DNA from: Zonotrichia leucophrys gambelii
Taxonomy: Eukaryota > Chordata > Aves > Passeriformes > Passerellidae
Direction of reading: 5' to 3'
DNA: 64,000 bases
NCBI RefSeq assembly: GCF_028769735.1
Contig: NC_088178.1
Span: 6,576,001-6,640,000 of the forward strand
The notes under the pieces are model-generated. The model had not been told where the DNA came from and did not search any database. It saw nothing but the letters and a program-made list of their open reading frames with translations. Of the stretch, positions 44,909 to 58,000 are shown in pieces. The translations under genes were made by a program, and so were the position numbers. How positions within the stretch are numbered: the first letter of the stretch is position 1; each line of letters opens with the position of its first letter.

Positions 44909-46589
44909 GTAAGTGGAAATGTGCCAGGTGCCTCCTCTGCACCCCGGCCGGGGGATCCCACAGTCAGTGCTGTGTGTGCTGCTCCCACTCGTGGGCGACA
45001 GCAGGGCAGGCGCTGGGATTCCAGCCTTGTAAAATAATCCATGGATTTCAGCTGTTGCACTGTGCCAAGTTTTTATTGGCAGCAGCCTTGGATTTGAGCT
45101 GCCAGAACTAGAAACGCCTCTGAAGGCAAAGGGCTCCAGAACTCCCCCCTGGACCCTGGGAGCAGTGTCCTGCCTGGAAGTGCCCCGCCGATGCGGGCAG
45201 TGACGGCTGCATTACTCAGCATCCGCCTGCTTTCGCACCCACTGTCTGGATCTGACTTGGAAGTGGACATTTCCAGTCAGGAACAGCTGCTCTGGTCTTT
45301 GCTGAGCATCCATCTCACCTGATGACATGTTTTCCCTTCAGCCAACAGCACTGTGCATCCAGCACAGGCTCATTACTGTACCCATGCAGTAGCTTTTCCA
45401 CTTCGGCCAGTGTGTGAAGGAAAATAAAACCCCAGTGCATTTCCTCTCTCTGGGGGCTGGCAAGCTGGATCCCTACAGAAGGTGTGATGGGCATTCCTTA
45501 CCTGCCCCTGGTTCCTGAACACCTGCCTCTTATGGTGGCTGTGAGATACCTGATGCTGTGGTGGGGCTGGCATTAAGGCATCAGTCACCTTTAACAGATG
45601 CTGGTTGTGAATTTTCCATCCTTTCTGGCCCCAGTTGACCCTGGTTTCATCCCTGAACTCCTTTTCCTGCCTTATTCCTCTCCTAGATCTTAGATTTGGA
45701 AGGGATCACATGGATTTTTCCAAAGGGCTGTATTTAACATACAGTTTCTTTTGCCTTTACCAAGAAAGGATTGTTTTTGGGAGGAAGAGTGAGTCTGGTT
45801 TTGTTCTGGCAAAGGCTGGGGTTTAGCAGATGTTTTCCTGGAATACAGGCATGGGCTGAGTGCTCTGGGCACTGCTGCAGCAAGCAGGTGGCTGGGATCC
45901 GAGGTGTGCCCACCAGGAGGTGAGCTTCAGGAGGCTTGTGCCACCAGCTGTCACCCTGAAACCACCCCTATGTACCAATTCCTCACTATGGGAGATACAC
46001 ACCGTGGAAGATGGCAGAAGAGGATTTGTTTGATCCTGGTTAAGTGTAGTTAATGAAATGTTGGTATGTTTGCACAGGGGTGAGGGTCAGGAACAGAGGC
46101 AGGAGCCTGTGGCACAGGACAGTGTTTCAGGGATAAACAGGGCAGGAGAAAATGCTGCTCCAGGAAATCCACTAAGCAAGGGGAACAGTAGGCTTGTGCA
46201 GAAGGAAGGTAAGCACAGGCCTGAGGTAGCAGCGCAGCACTATCTGTTCATTAACTGCTCTCTCATGTGGGCACACAAACATGTACTAACCTGCCTCTCA
46301 AGTTAGACTGGGAAAAGTAATGATAAGCAGCAGCTTTTCCAGCCTGTCAGCAACAGGCCTATGGAGGTAGAGCAGCAGCAGGTACAGTTGCTCTAATTTA
46401 ACATACTAGCAACCTTTTTAATAGCACAGGAATGAAATTTGTTGCACAGCTCAAGACGTCCAAAGACAAGAAGGCCATGGCAGAAGTTCTCCTTTACTCA
46501 GCATTTTCCTTCTGAGTCCCTGAGTGAAAACCACCACGCCCCACAGTGACCCACATCTCACTGGTCCCTCAGTCCTGGCGTCATCTCAG

Positions 46590-46700
46590 GATAAGGAACA
46601 CCTTCCACATGGACAAGCAGCTCCTCCTTGAGCTGGCTCCTGGAAAGCCTTGATGAAGGAAAACTTGGAGCCATGGCTGTGATTAAGTGCCTTCTACCTG
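46590..46700 (+). ncRNA. Candidate second noncoding exon (plus strand)
   Basis: 111 nt between an acceptor (gtcctggcgtcatctcag) and a strong donor (acctg|gtaagtgac). It contains gagccATGGctgtg, a good Kozak-type ATG that opens only nine codons before the donor. Same strand as, and 1.7 kb downstream of, the candidate exon ending at 44908, so the two could belong to one transcript. Speculative. Confidence 0.22.
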
Positions 46701-47067
46701 GTAAGTGACTGTTACTTCTTTTAGGGTCAGATTGGTCAGAAAGGCTGTCAACTCTGTTGGGGTTTTTTCCCTTCTTGCAAAATATGTCAGAGTAGAAATT
46801 TTTATGTTCTGGAAGTGGAATTAGATTCCCTTGAGAATCAGACTGAAAGTAATGAACTTATTTCTAAAAGACACTGAGGTAATTACCTGTACCTATTATA
46901 ACTTACTCTCATTTCTCCTTCCTTTTCTATGGGATTGATCTTCTTTGAGCTGCTTTTATTTTTCAAGTCAGGTTTCCAAGCAGCAAGCCTGTTCAGTTTA
47001 AAGTCTGTAACGCTGATAAATCTGTATAATGTGCAAAGCAATTTTAAGTCATCCTGGTTTTGCAGGA

Positions 47068-47455
47068 CTGTAGGGGGATAGAGTATAAGAAAATAAAGAT
47101 AGTGTAGAAAGTAATCTCACCCCTAAGGAGTTGCAGCTGAGCCAATTATCAAAGATTAGGAACAGGCCTGACTTTAACAGGCCACAGCTGTAACCAATGA
47201 GAAGGAGATGCTATAAAAGAATGGCATGGCTGAGTGAGAGGGGGACTGGAGTCAGTTGGCTGCTTTGTGAAGAAGAAAGAGTCAGTGCTCTGAGGAGCTG
47301 CCCACGAGAAACACCAAGCAGGTAAGGAACTTTTGTAATAAGGAGACAACAGTATGGAACCCCTGCGATAAGATGACAACACAGGACTACTTCGCTTGGT
47401 ACATTGGAAAGGGAAGAAAAAGCAAGGAGACAACAAATGGGGATGTCTAACATTA
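47068..47455 (+). mobile_element. Probable solo LTR of an avian endogenous retrovirus-like element
   Basis: About 390 bp starting with TG (tgtagggggatagag) and ending ...ctaaca. It carries a CCAAT box (47194-47198), a TATA box (ctataaaaga, 47211-47220) and a splice donor (caagcag|gtaagg, about 47321). This is the layout of a retroviral LTR with its leader donor. The wording resembles passerine LTRs I remember, but I cannot name the family. No convincing target-site duplication was found, and no gag, pol or env remnants are visible. Confidence 0.42.
47194..47220 (+). promoter_or_regulatory. CCAAT plus TATA promoter in LTR-like element
   Basis: taaCCAATgag followed about 17 nt later by cTATAAAAga. 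An RNA starting near 47245 would reach the donor at about 47321 after some 75-80 nt. It is directed antisense toward the HMCN1 3' UTR. Confidence 0.45.
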
Positions 47456-47699
47456 GTTAATAATATACAAGAATAGAGACAAAGTTCTACTGGAAGACAA
47501 TTTGTTCTTGTGGCTGAAAATCTACTTTAAAGCTGGTGATAGTCTCTTGCTACCCTAGAGTGCCAGGAAGAGAGAAAAGAGCTGCAGCTGTTCCCTGGTT
47601 TGCTGGGCATGGTACCTTCTGAATTGTCCCCTGGCACTTAGGACAAGAGCTTTAGAAATGGAAAATAAGTTTTTCAAAGATAAAAGTCCCAGCAGTCTC

Positions 47700-48662
47700 A
47701 AAGTTGATGGGAACCTTTATTTTGATTATTTTCATTGTACTGACATTGTCCTTTTATGCAAACGTAACTGTAAAACACTCTTGAGATACTGCATAGAAAA
47801 TACACATAGGAAAAACCACATATATACATGTCCATAAAAATAGAATACATCTTGGCAAAATTACTTGTGTACAGTGTATTGACATTATTGAACCAAACTT
47901 ACATCACCTCTGGAGAAAAATGTTCCATGTGCGTAAAACCCCAGACCATTTACTGAGCTGGGAGTATGGCAGTGGATATGGGTTTGGGTTAAATAAATGG
48001 CTACACCAGAATGGCAGAGTAAAAACAAGTTACAAAATACCTGCTCTATAAAGTAGAAGAAGCTACTTTGGTTTTTTCTTCCAAAAAATAGCAACATCTC
48101 TACACTTGCATGGAAACCAAAGGTACCAGTTCCAAATTCTCCTGTAGATTTGTTAGCTGCAAACAAACTTTAATGCCATTCATTTCAGCATTTGCAACCC
48201 TTGGGCATAGTGGCATTTGGTGGGTTGGAGCACACAACATAGTATAGCACAGCCCTAATTCTATTGGGTAACTGATAAGGAAAAAAATCTAATAGATATA
48301 AAATTTAAAACACTTAGCAACCTTTAAAATATGTAGACCACTTGAAATTATGGGTTTTCCTTCAGTTACTTTCAGTGGAGGCTGCTCCTTGCTTACTGCT
48401 TTGCCTACATGGATATCTCTGCTGCTTTTCAGAACATACTGTGGAAAGTGACTATTCCAGTGTAATAAATAAAGCAAGTGGTAACAGGTCCTCGAAGCCA
48501 TGGATGTTCCTCTTGAATTGGAACAATGGAACTGGAGAGGCAGCCTCCGGGAAGCAGGGGAGGAGAAAAACGCACAGCACCCTTTGAAGTGAGGTGGTTG
48601 CCTGTGTGGGGCAGGCAGCAGAGCAGGCTGGAGCAGCCCTGGCCCTGGGCAGGAGGCTGAGC
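47700..48662 (-). other. HMCN1: HMCN1 3' UTR (approximate)
   Basis: The first canonical minus-strand AATAAA after the stop is at 47721-47716, giving a 3' UTR of about 940 nt. The stretch is A/T-rich and shows no other gene. Confidence 0.5.
47716..47721 (-). promoter_or_regulatory. HMCN1: HMCN1 poly(A) signal candidate
   Basis: The minus strand reads AATAAA here. It is the first exact hexamer downstream of the HMCN1 stop. An ATTAAA variant at 48174-48169 is a closer alternative. Confidence 0.5.
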
Positions 48663-49029
48663 TCAGTAGGGGAAGGCAGACACGGCGATGTAGATGATGA
48701 AGGTGGTGCGGTACTCGACGCTGCCGTCGGTGCTGTAGGACAGGGCCCGCACGCCCATGCGGTACGTCCGGGGCTCCCGCAGCGCCCGCGTGGTGAACAC
48801 CACCCCCTTCCAGTTCTCATCCCGCAGGGCAAACGGCACGGCAGGGTCCTCCTCTGCCATCAGGAAGGTGGTCCTGGGGTGCATGACTTGGTCGTGAGTG
48901 TAGGCCACCAGCCGGATCAGATCCTGCCCCGCAGCGATGCCGAAGGGCAGCGACAGCAGCTTGTACTCCAGGGCGTAGGTGCTCAGGTCACACTCCAGGT
49001 CGTTGGCCGGGCAGCTTTTGAGACAGAAC
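48663..49029 (-). CDS. HMCN1: HMCN1 terminal exon, fibulin-type C-terminal module
   Basis: Acceptor CTTCCTAG, 121 codons plus TGA (48665-48663). It starts [13 protein letters not shown] and contains [20 protein letters not shown], then [20 protein letters not shown], and ends YIAVSAFPY. This is the fibulin/hemicentin C-terminal module; the ending differs from human (SAYPY) by one residue. Confidence 0.96.
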
Positions 49030-52000
49030 CTAGGAAGGAGCAGAACACTTTAGCCCAGGGAGAAGGCACAGTATCTTAAGTACTGGGATAGGTCTTAGAG
49101 GAGAAATTCTTCCCCTGTTGACCCTGCTGCAGATTAAAACTTCTCTAGCAGTGCTCATGCATTCTTCATCCACTGTTCCTTTACCCACTGTTTCCTTATC
49201 CACTGCAGCCCAGTTTAATGTCCCTTTTTGCCTCAACAGGATCATGTCAGAAAGATGGCTGGACATCACTGATGTCCATAGGGTAAGTTTTAGAGACTGT
49301 GCTCTTAAACATTATAATAGTTTAAAATGTTCTGGGCAGCATCTGAGGTATGCATCTGTTAGGTCATAAAATAAAGAATTTGGAATGAAGGGCAGAACAA
49401 AATTTACTTCTATTAATCGAAAGATAAGTATTAAATCTTTGCTAGTGCAGTTTGCCAGTGCTAATGGAGGTCGAAGAACGTGACCTCCATGTCAATATAG
49501 ATGTCACTGCAGTTGAGTTTGATCTCAAAAGATGGTTTCTGACTATAAAAAAAGCTATTTTTCTTTGAAGATATTGAAAGATTAAAAGAAATCAATATGG
49601 GATTTCTTCCCAGAACAGGGAAATAAAGCTTAACAGGAACTAAGAATTATTTTCATGACTTAAAGAATATATCTGCTGCTTTGAAGCTGGTTAGCAAGTC
49701 AAGCCATTAGAGAGATTCAGATTAGATTTCAGGAAGGAATTCTTCCCTAGCAGTTAAGGCAGTAGCACAGATTGCCCAGAGAAATTGTTGCTGCCCTCAT
49801 CCCTTGGAAGTGCCCAAGACCAGGTTGGACAGGGCTTGGAGCACCCTGGGATAGTGAAAGGTGTCCCTGCTCAGCAGAGGGTGAAACTGGATGTTCTGTT
49901 AAGGTCTCTTCCAACCCAAACCATCCCAAGACTCTTTGACTCTATGACCTCCAATGTCAATGCCTTAACTTCAGCTACTGTGAGCTCTACTGGTGTCAGG
50001 CAAACTTAAATTTTCTCCTTTAACAAGCACAGATTAAGGAGCTGAGCTTGGGACAGGTGAGAAGGGGCTGAGAATAGAACATACCCAGAATGTGGCTCTC
50101 GCTGGTAGCTGGGTGGACAAGGAGTGTCTATGCACTGGTAGCTTCCTCTCATGTTGAAACACATCTGATTTGATCCACAATTTATGTCCTCTTCAAGACA
50201 CTCATCAATATCTGGATGGAAAAACATGCAAGGGATCAACAGCTGGTAGAAGAATTAAAGGGTGAAAATCAAAGTAGGTAAAGGCTGAGCAGGGCTCAGA
50301 ATTTGCCTCTGTTTGACCCTAGAGCTTGAAGCTCAATGTGTAATGAGAAAGTCACAAGGGAACTGCAGAGGATTAGAAGTTGCAATTGTCTAGTTTGCTG
50401 ATGTTTTGTGAAACGATTAAGTGTGGCATGTAAAAACTTCTGAAACCTGAAATTTGGAATGCAGACTCTCACACAGCCAATCCAGAGAGGTAGCTCAGCC
50501 CTGCACTGGGCCTGGCTGGTGTCAGGTTTCTCTGCAGAGCCCTGCAGGGACAGCTCTCCTACCTTGGCAGGTTTTGCCGTTGGGCATGAGGCGGTATCCC
50601 ACGGGACAGACACACTGGAAGCTGCCCAGGCTGTTCCTGCACTCGTGCTGACACGTGTCTCTGCTCTCACACTCATCAATGTCTGTGGAGAGAAGCACCA
50701 ACACCTCAGCCTTCCCTGAGCCTGCCATGAACACAGGTACTTTTCCCCATTTATGTACTGCAAGTGTACAGACAGAGCTGGTGGGAGCTGGCTGGAGCTC
50801 TTTTTCTGATGGGGTTGAACATCTATGACTAGAGTGTCTTCTTACCTTGCCATTCTTTCTTACTCTGCAGGCACTGATTTAGACACAGATAATTTGTAAT
50901 TACAATGGCTTTTGAAACATCTGCCTAGTTCAGGACAGCAGTAAAGTAATCTCAAGCAGGAGTTCAGACTTGCATGGCTAAATCAGTGGAAGGAAGGTCT
51001 TTGCTTCCCCTTTGACTGGCAGGGGTTGCATTAGATCAAAATGCAAACAGAGAGGAGAAACAGATGTGACTACAAACCTCTGTGCTGCTAGCAAATCCTG
51101 ATGGTTGCCTATTGAAAAGATTTTCTTTAACAAAAGCATCACTTGGGGGTATTTTTCAATATTAAACAATTTTAAAATTTAGATATTTATTCAATGAAAT
51201 GAAAGTTTTATGGAATATTATTAATAATCATGGCATATTAACTAATTCCAACTAGAAGCTGGGATGAAGATCAAAATTTGAAACAAACCCTTCCTTCCCT
51301 CAGAGTTGTATATTGGGTCTCTCAATTAAACTCCTATACCATAACAATCCACATGGATGTGACTAATGAAACCCCTCTGTAGCTTAAATACAAGGTTTGA
51401 TGTCTTCTCCATGCTCACTGAATTACATTGCAACCCCTTTTCTTACATAAAATAATAATAACAATAATTTAAAAGCTTCTCTGCCTGTGTGACAGTGGCA
51501 GTGCTGGCAGTGGCCCCGGTGTGATCAATTCTAAAATATTTATTCCAAACCTTTCTGACACAGATTACTGCTGCCAGTGGGAGTCTGACAGAAGCACTGT
51601 AACTAGGCTGGGGCTACTGGTGGCTTTTGAAGTGTGAAAAGATTCACCAAGGTGAGCTACTGTGATCAGGAGAAAGAGAATAACAGAGGGAAATACTTTG
51701 CACACAGGTAATAAGCAGCACAATTAAAACAAGAGGTTGTAAGAAGGTTTGAGAACATTTTTGCTACAGTGTGAGCCAAGACAGCAGAGACCAGAACATG
51801 CAGAACCCTCTGAATATTGACCAGGGTAATAGAAAACACAACCCCAGCACCACAAACCCTCAGCCCCTGGTATGTATCACACAGTAACCTAAGAATAAGG
51901 CCCAAAACAGAGTTGCATAGATAGGACTGACATTTACCTACACATCTGGCATTTCTTGCCTCATAGCCTTCAGGACAAGTTTCTCTAAGGTTCCTTCTAG

Positions 52001-55000
52001 TCCTGGAGAAAGGTATTCTGCTGTTTCTATACTCTGAGAAGGAGCTGTAGAGATTTGAGGAGTGCCTGTAATAGTGCTGCAGCTGCTGGTTGTCTCTCCC
52101 AGGGGAGAACTGAGCATAGTTATAGCTACTGTAAAAGGCACCCGAATTTGGCACCCTCTCCAATCCAGCGCAAGATTTCCCATCACCCAGTAACTGTTGC
52201 CCAGGTGGACAGAAACACTTGAAGCTGCCGGGGGTGTTGGTGCAGTGAAGTGCACAGGGTTTAGGCACTTGTTCACATTCATTAATGTCTGCTCATGTGA
52301 CATGATCCAGAGCCCCAAACCATGTGGAAACGAGAGAAAACAAACAAACAACAACACATAACTATACGTATATATACACACAGATACTTATCTCAGTGTC
52401 AGGAACAAGCTGAAGACATAAAAGCAAGATTTGGAGGCACTAAAACATGGAGAACACTAGGCCAAGCAGGCAGGATCCACTGTCCTGGACTGTAAGAGAC
52501 CTTCCTTCTCCCACAGGCTGATGTGACTGTGCTCACCAGGACAGGAGCCCTGCTGAAGCCTTGTTTCAGCCTCAACTGCTCAATACTCTCTCAGTAATTG
52601 GGGTTTTTCCTTAAGGGCTCCATAGATGAGCACTTAAGCTGCTGGTCCCTTCTTTAAAATATGATGCTTAACACAGAGCATTCCAGAGAAGTACAGTGCT
52701 AAAATTCCTTACACCTCACACTAAGGGAAGCACAACAGGCTCCGATGTGGTTATTGTGCCTTGTGCTGGGGGAATTATAGAATCATGGAATGCTTTGGGT
52801 TGGAGGGACTTTATAGCCCTGCCAGTGCCACCCCCTGCCATGAGCAGGGACACCTTCCACTGGCCCAGCTTGCCTCAAGCCCTGCTCAACCTGGCCTTGG
52901 ACACTTCCAGGGATAGAGCATCAGGCTCAAGAACATGTTTCAAGGCTGCAGGGGCAAGAGGTTGTGTACCTTCTAACTTTTGATGCTGTTATTGGTCATT
53001 CCAGCTGTGACCGGTTGGAGACTCAAGAGGTATTTTAATAGTATTTAAAAATCAATACTGGCAGAAATATAGTAGAACATTAGGCTGTATTTTTATGAAG
53101 TGGTTAATATTTGATACATTTAAGGTTTTAAATGGATAGGGGGATATTAATATTTAAATGCTTTAAGAGTTGGAAATCCAGAAGTAGTAATTGCAATGTG
53201 TTACAATATTTTCCAGCTGTTATTTGGCAAACACACAACTGAAACTTCACATATTTGTGGAATTATCCTTAGGGTAGAATTTTCAGGTGTTACAAATAAG
53301 AAGTTCACTTTAAGTATGATCATAACTAATCTGAATTTTAATTGTATTTATCTCAACATGTGCTTAAGATGAAAACGTTATTATTCATATACCTGTGAAA
53401 GAAAACTAACTCAATCATTTCCTTAGCACTCAAGTGCTGACTTTTACATTCTGTACCTACCTAAAATAAATTAACACTGATGTCTTTATGACAGCCAATG
53501 TCCTTGGAACAAGTTGTGGATAAGCAATAGAAGATTTTCATAGAAATTATGAAAGACAACAGGTGAAAATTTGAGCAATTTCTTTTGCAAGAGCAGCCTA
53601 TGCAATACAAGCAGAACTGACTGCAGGGAATCACCAGTGCTGGTTCCAGGGCTGCCCCTGTGAGAAGAGGCTGCTGAGGCTTGGGAACCCTAATATTTAT
53701 AAGAACAAGGTAAAATTACTTTGAATTTGAAATAGCTACATTTTCAGGCTTTCTCTAATTTGAAAAACAGTACCTGATTTTATATTCTAGCTAGCCTTGC
53801 ATGTGTAATCTGCATTGTAGCAGCTTTTAGCAAAGCCCTTCCACCTATGTGGAAGGGAGAGAAAACAGCACAGCTCCCAGAAATGCTGTAATTCAGGTAA
53901 ATGGGCACACAGAGCTCTGTGGGGGTTACAAAAGAGCATCTTATCCCCATCCAACAAACAAAAAAGGGAATTGTGGCACAAAGGGCTTTAGCCAGGGTAA
54001 AAATGGCACAGGCAGGAATGAAATTCCCTTCTTCTGTTTTAGTCTGAGCCCTGCTTAGTTTTCAACTCTTCCCCATGCTCACTGTCAACAATGACAATAA
54101 AAACTGGATTTTATGAACAAAACTAATACTTTGGATGAATCTATATTTAAATATATTTTTAGGAACAAAATAAATAAAAATTCAAAGGATAAAAATACAT
54201 TAGGAGGGAGCTTTCAGTGCCCCTTGGTCAGAAGGCAGCTTTAAGGCTGCTGGTGTTTTGTGAAAACCTACAGTCCTAGACTTTACCTGGCTTTTTCTTG
54301 CCAAGAAGTTTAAATATAAGTTAAAGAGTCTGGGATTGGTTTTATTTCAGTACAGAGGCAGATGGCAGAAGTAATATAATATCTTATATAATGTAATGGC
54401 CTACAGCCAAACACTTCTTAGTGCAATTTAATCTCTTTTAAAAAATCCCAAACATTCTGGCTTTTGACAATCCAAAATCTTAGGCTGTTATAAAAAACAA
54501 AATAAGAAAAAACTATTTATCACTTAGGAAAGCTAATCTTGACGTAGTCATCTGGGAGGAATGCTTTTCTGACATGATACGTAACATCAACCAAAACCAG
54601 CCTCACTTGGTGGCACAAACTCACATTCAGAAATCCTCACTATCAGGGTAGGTCAGCTCTTACATTTGAAATATTTGATATAAATGCAGTAAAGGTGATT
54701 CTAAATGATCCTACTGCCTTCCTGAAGTCTCTTAAATGCCAGGGGAAGTGCTTGTCCACTTGCCCTGGCCCTACACATTAAACTCTCTTGCCCCCACGTC
54801 AGAGCTCTGGAGTCTTCTGTGATGTGGGAGAAAACCCTGGGTGGCTTTATGCCAAGATGGACAGGGAGTGACTGCATGGCTGGCATTCCTGTGAGTGCCA
54901 GGGGTCCTATTCCTTCCCTGCTGGGAGCCACCCATGCCAGGAGGGGAGCACTGAGGGAGAAATGCACATCAGGTCCCTGTGCTCTGCCTGCTGGGGAACA

Positions 55001-58000
55001 CCCCTGGCAGTCCTGACTGGGGGGACAGGTGATGTTCAGGAGCCAAACTCAGTTCTGGGTCTGTCGGGCCTCTTGCAGCTCCTTGGGGTGTTGCTCCCTA
55101 GGGCAACCCACATGACTCCCTGTGTGACTGCCTTCAGGGGAGAGTCAGGGCATGGTGACCCAGAGATGAGCACAGCCAGGCACATCAACAAACCCCACCT
55201 GATTTGTATAACCAAAGCCTCCTGTAGAGTGGTCATTTGCCACATCCATCCACGAGTGCTCTGAGACCCTCTTGCACTTTGTTTTCAAGGTACAGCCCCA
55301 AACCAATCTGTGTTTGGAAACATTTAGCTCTGTTTATTTAGAACAGAACACTTTGTTTTAGACGGCCAATCTGGAGACACAGAGCAAACGTGTCTCTACA
55401 GCACGGTGTTGCCCAGGGACAGCACTGCTGGAGTTCTGCAGCAGGAAGCCAGGCCAAGCAGAGCACAGGGGTGAGTGGCAGCTTACCCACACAGGGCCTG
55501 GCGGGGCCCTGGGCGCGGAATCCTCGCGGGCACACGCAGCGGTAGCTGCCGCGGGTGTTCTCACACAGCTGGTTGTAGCGGCACTGGTGCGACCCCGAGC
55601 GGCACTCGTCAACATCTGCAGCACACGGCAAGGCAACAGTCACAGCTCTGCAACAGCCCCGCTGCGGGAGGAACCTGGGGCTGCTCCAGCCCTGCACGTG
55701 TCCGAGGACAGGCTGCACGGGGCTTGGAGCAACCCAGGATGGTGGATGGTGGCCTTGCTTGCAACAAGGGGTAGAAATAGGTAATTTTAAGGTCCCTTCC
55801 AGCTCAAATAATCCCATGATTCCACTGGAACATGATACCACCATGCTTTGGTACCACCTACAACATCAGCTGTGCTTAAAACCCTCCCTGATAAGCAGCA
55901 GGGACCTGTGATCTTGATTGAGTGTTCCTGAGCCAAACTCTTAAGAAATCATGCCCACAGAGCAAAACATTTCAATCAATGAATAACTGAGAGAAATCAA
56001 GGTTCTAACACAGAAAAGACACCAAGGGTAATCGTACTGTTCTTGCTTAACAACAGTGGAGAACTAGAGGCAGCAAGGATGTATCTGCTTTTTAATACCA
56101 ACTACAAAGAAAGCTAAACACAGATGCTCCATAACCAAAAACAAGTTGGTGCTTTAGTATGTGCAAATATTAATAACTGGAGATGGACAATCTTCAGGAT
56201 TATTTAAAAAAATAAATATCATCATTGTCCCTGTGTTTCCCATAGCCAAACAGTGCATTAATGCTTCTACTCACCAATGCACGTGCCATTCTCTGCTTTG
56301 GTCATCCCACTGGGACACAGATCAATGCACTTATAGCCACCACGGGTGTTCTTGCAGAGCTGATCAGGCCTACACACATTCTGCCTGCACTCATTGACAT
56401 CTTATTCAAACAAAATAAAAAATAAAAAAAGCAAGATTGGACTCAATTATGTAATGAAATTACCCTGTGTCCACACATTGAATCATTTCATGCACATGGA
56501 TCAGTCAACTCAATTCTTGCTGCCTTTGGCTTTCAGTACTGCTTGACAGATTCCAAAATATACATCCATAACAGCATTTTCTTTTATAAGACAACAGAGC
56601 AGCAAATAAATGTTGAACTTTGTCTACTGGAAAGAGGGAATGGACATTCATCCCTACCTACACACTTTCTGCCCTTCAGCTGGAATCCTGGGTCACAGCC
56701 ACAGTGGAAACTTCCTACGGTATTGAAGCAACGCTGATGGCAGGAGTTGGACTCTTGACACTCGTTAATATCTGTGGAACAACACAAATCCTTGGCACCA
56801 GGGCTGGGACTTACCCTGTGGGCACTACCTGAGCAGGCTTTGGCTGAGTTCTGCTCAGGAGTTTGCTGCTCTCCCATCTTTATACAAGAAAATTCACATG
56901 GGACACAAACCAAAGAATACTAATTTCTTCCCTGACAGAATTTTAAGATTAAAAAAAACCAAACCTATAGAAAAACCAAACCCTTAAAAATCCCCAGCCT
57001 TAAGAATGAAAATGTATAGACAGGTACTTGGCGGCTCCCTCTAAAGTGAGTTTCAGCTGCAGAGAGCAGCATTTCCAGCTGCAGAGAGCTGACCCCTGAG
57101 GTGTACCTTGGCAGCTGAAGCCGTCGGGCGTCCGTCGGAAGCCGCTCCCGCAGCGCAGCACGCAGTGGAAGGAGCCGGGCAGGTTCTCACAGTCCTGTCC
57201 TGCATGGCAGCTCTGCCCCCCCAGAGCACACTCGTCGATGTCTGCAATGGGAAATGAGCTGCAAACCCTGCCAGCCAGCAAGGGACACACCAACCCGTGC
57301 CTTCAGCACCACAACTAGAAACACATGACTGCAAGTACATTCAGCTGTGAAATAGAGTATCACCAATAAATTGTGTTCTTACAATGAGAAAACAGCCCAA
57401 ATAAAACCTCTCCTTAGCAATTTAAGTGCCTCTTAAGGCATTTTAAGGCCTTCAATTATCTAAGGGGCATTTGTATCCAAGCTGTCCCCAGCACCTTCCT
57501 TACCCTGACATGTTCTGCCATCAGCAGAGATGGTGAAGCCTTTTGGACAGGAACAGTAGTAGGATCCCACAGCATTGTGACAGGTGTGGGAACAAGGATT
57601 TCCCACAGCACATTCGTCTTCATCTGGAACAAGAAAATGTTTGCAAAACCAGTGAGACTTCCCAATCAGTCAAACCACTCCAATCTGATCCTTCCTCAGA
57701 GGTGTGCAACTAGTAAAGCCCACAGGGCAAAACCAGATCCAGCAATTCCCTTCATCTGCAATCTTTCAAGAGGTAATAAAATGAGTCCACAAAATCATCT
57801 CAGATGATTTCTCCCTAAAACAACCCTGACTCTTAGAGAGACAGCTAGGGCACTCATGAGCTTCTCTCCACCTCCATCCCCCAAGCAGGACCACGTGGGC
57901 TCCTGTCTGAGGTGCCAACACTCAGCCTTTCCTCCCCACAGGTCACTCAAGTTCTTCATTGCTCTGCAGGCTCAGTTTCCTCCAGATGTACCTGAGGCAC

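Noticed and set aside
44526..45060. Two 138-codon minus-strand ORFs
   Set aside because: Overlapping frames in a moderately GC-rich intergenic patch with no domain. The splice signals there favour a plus-strand noncoding exon instead.
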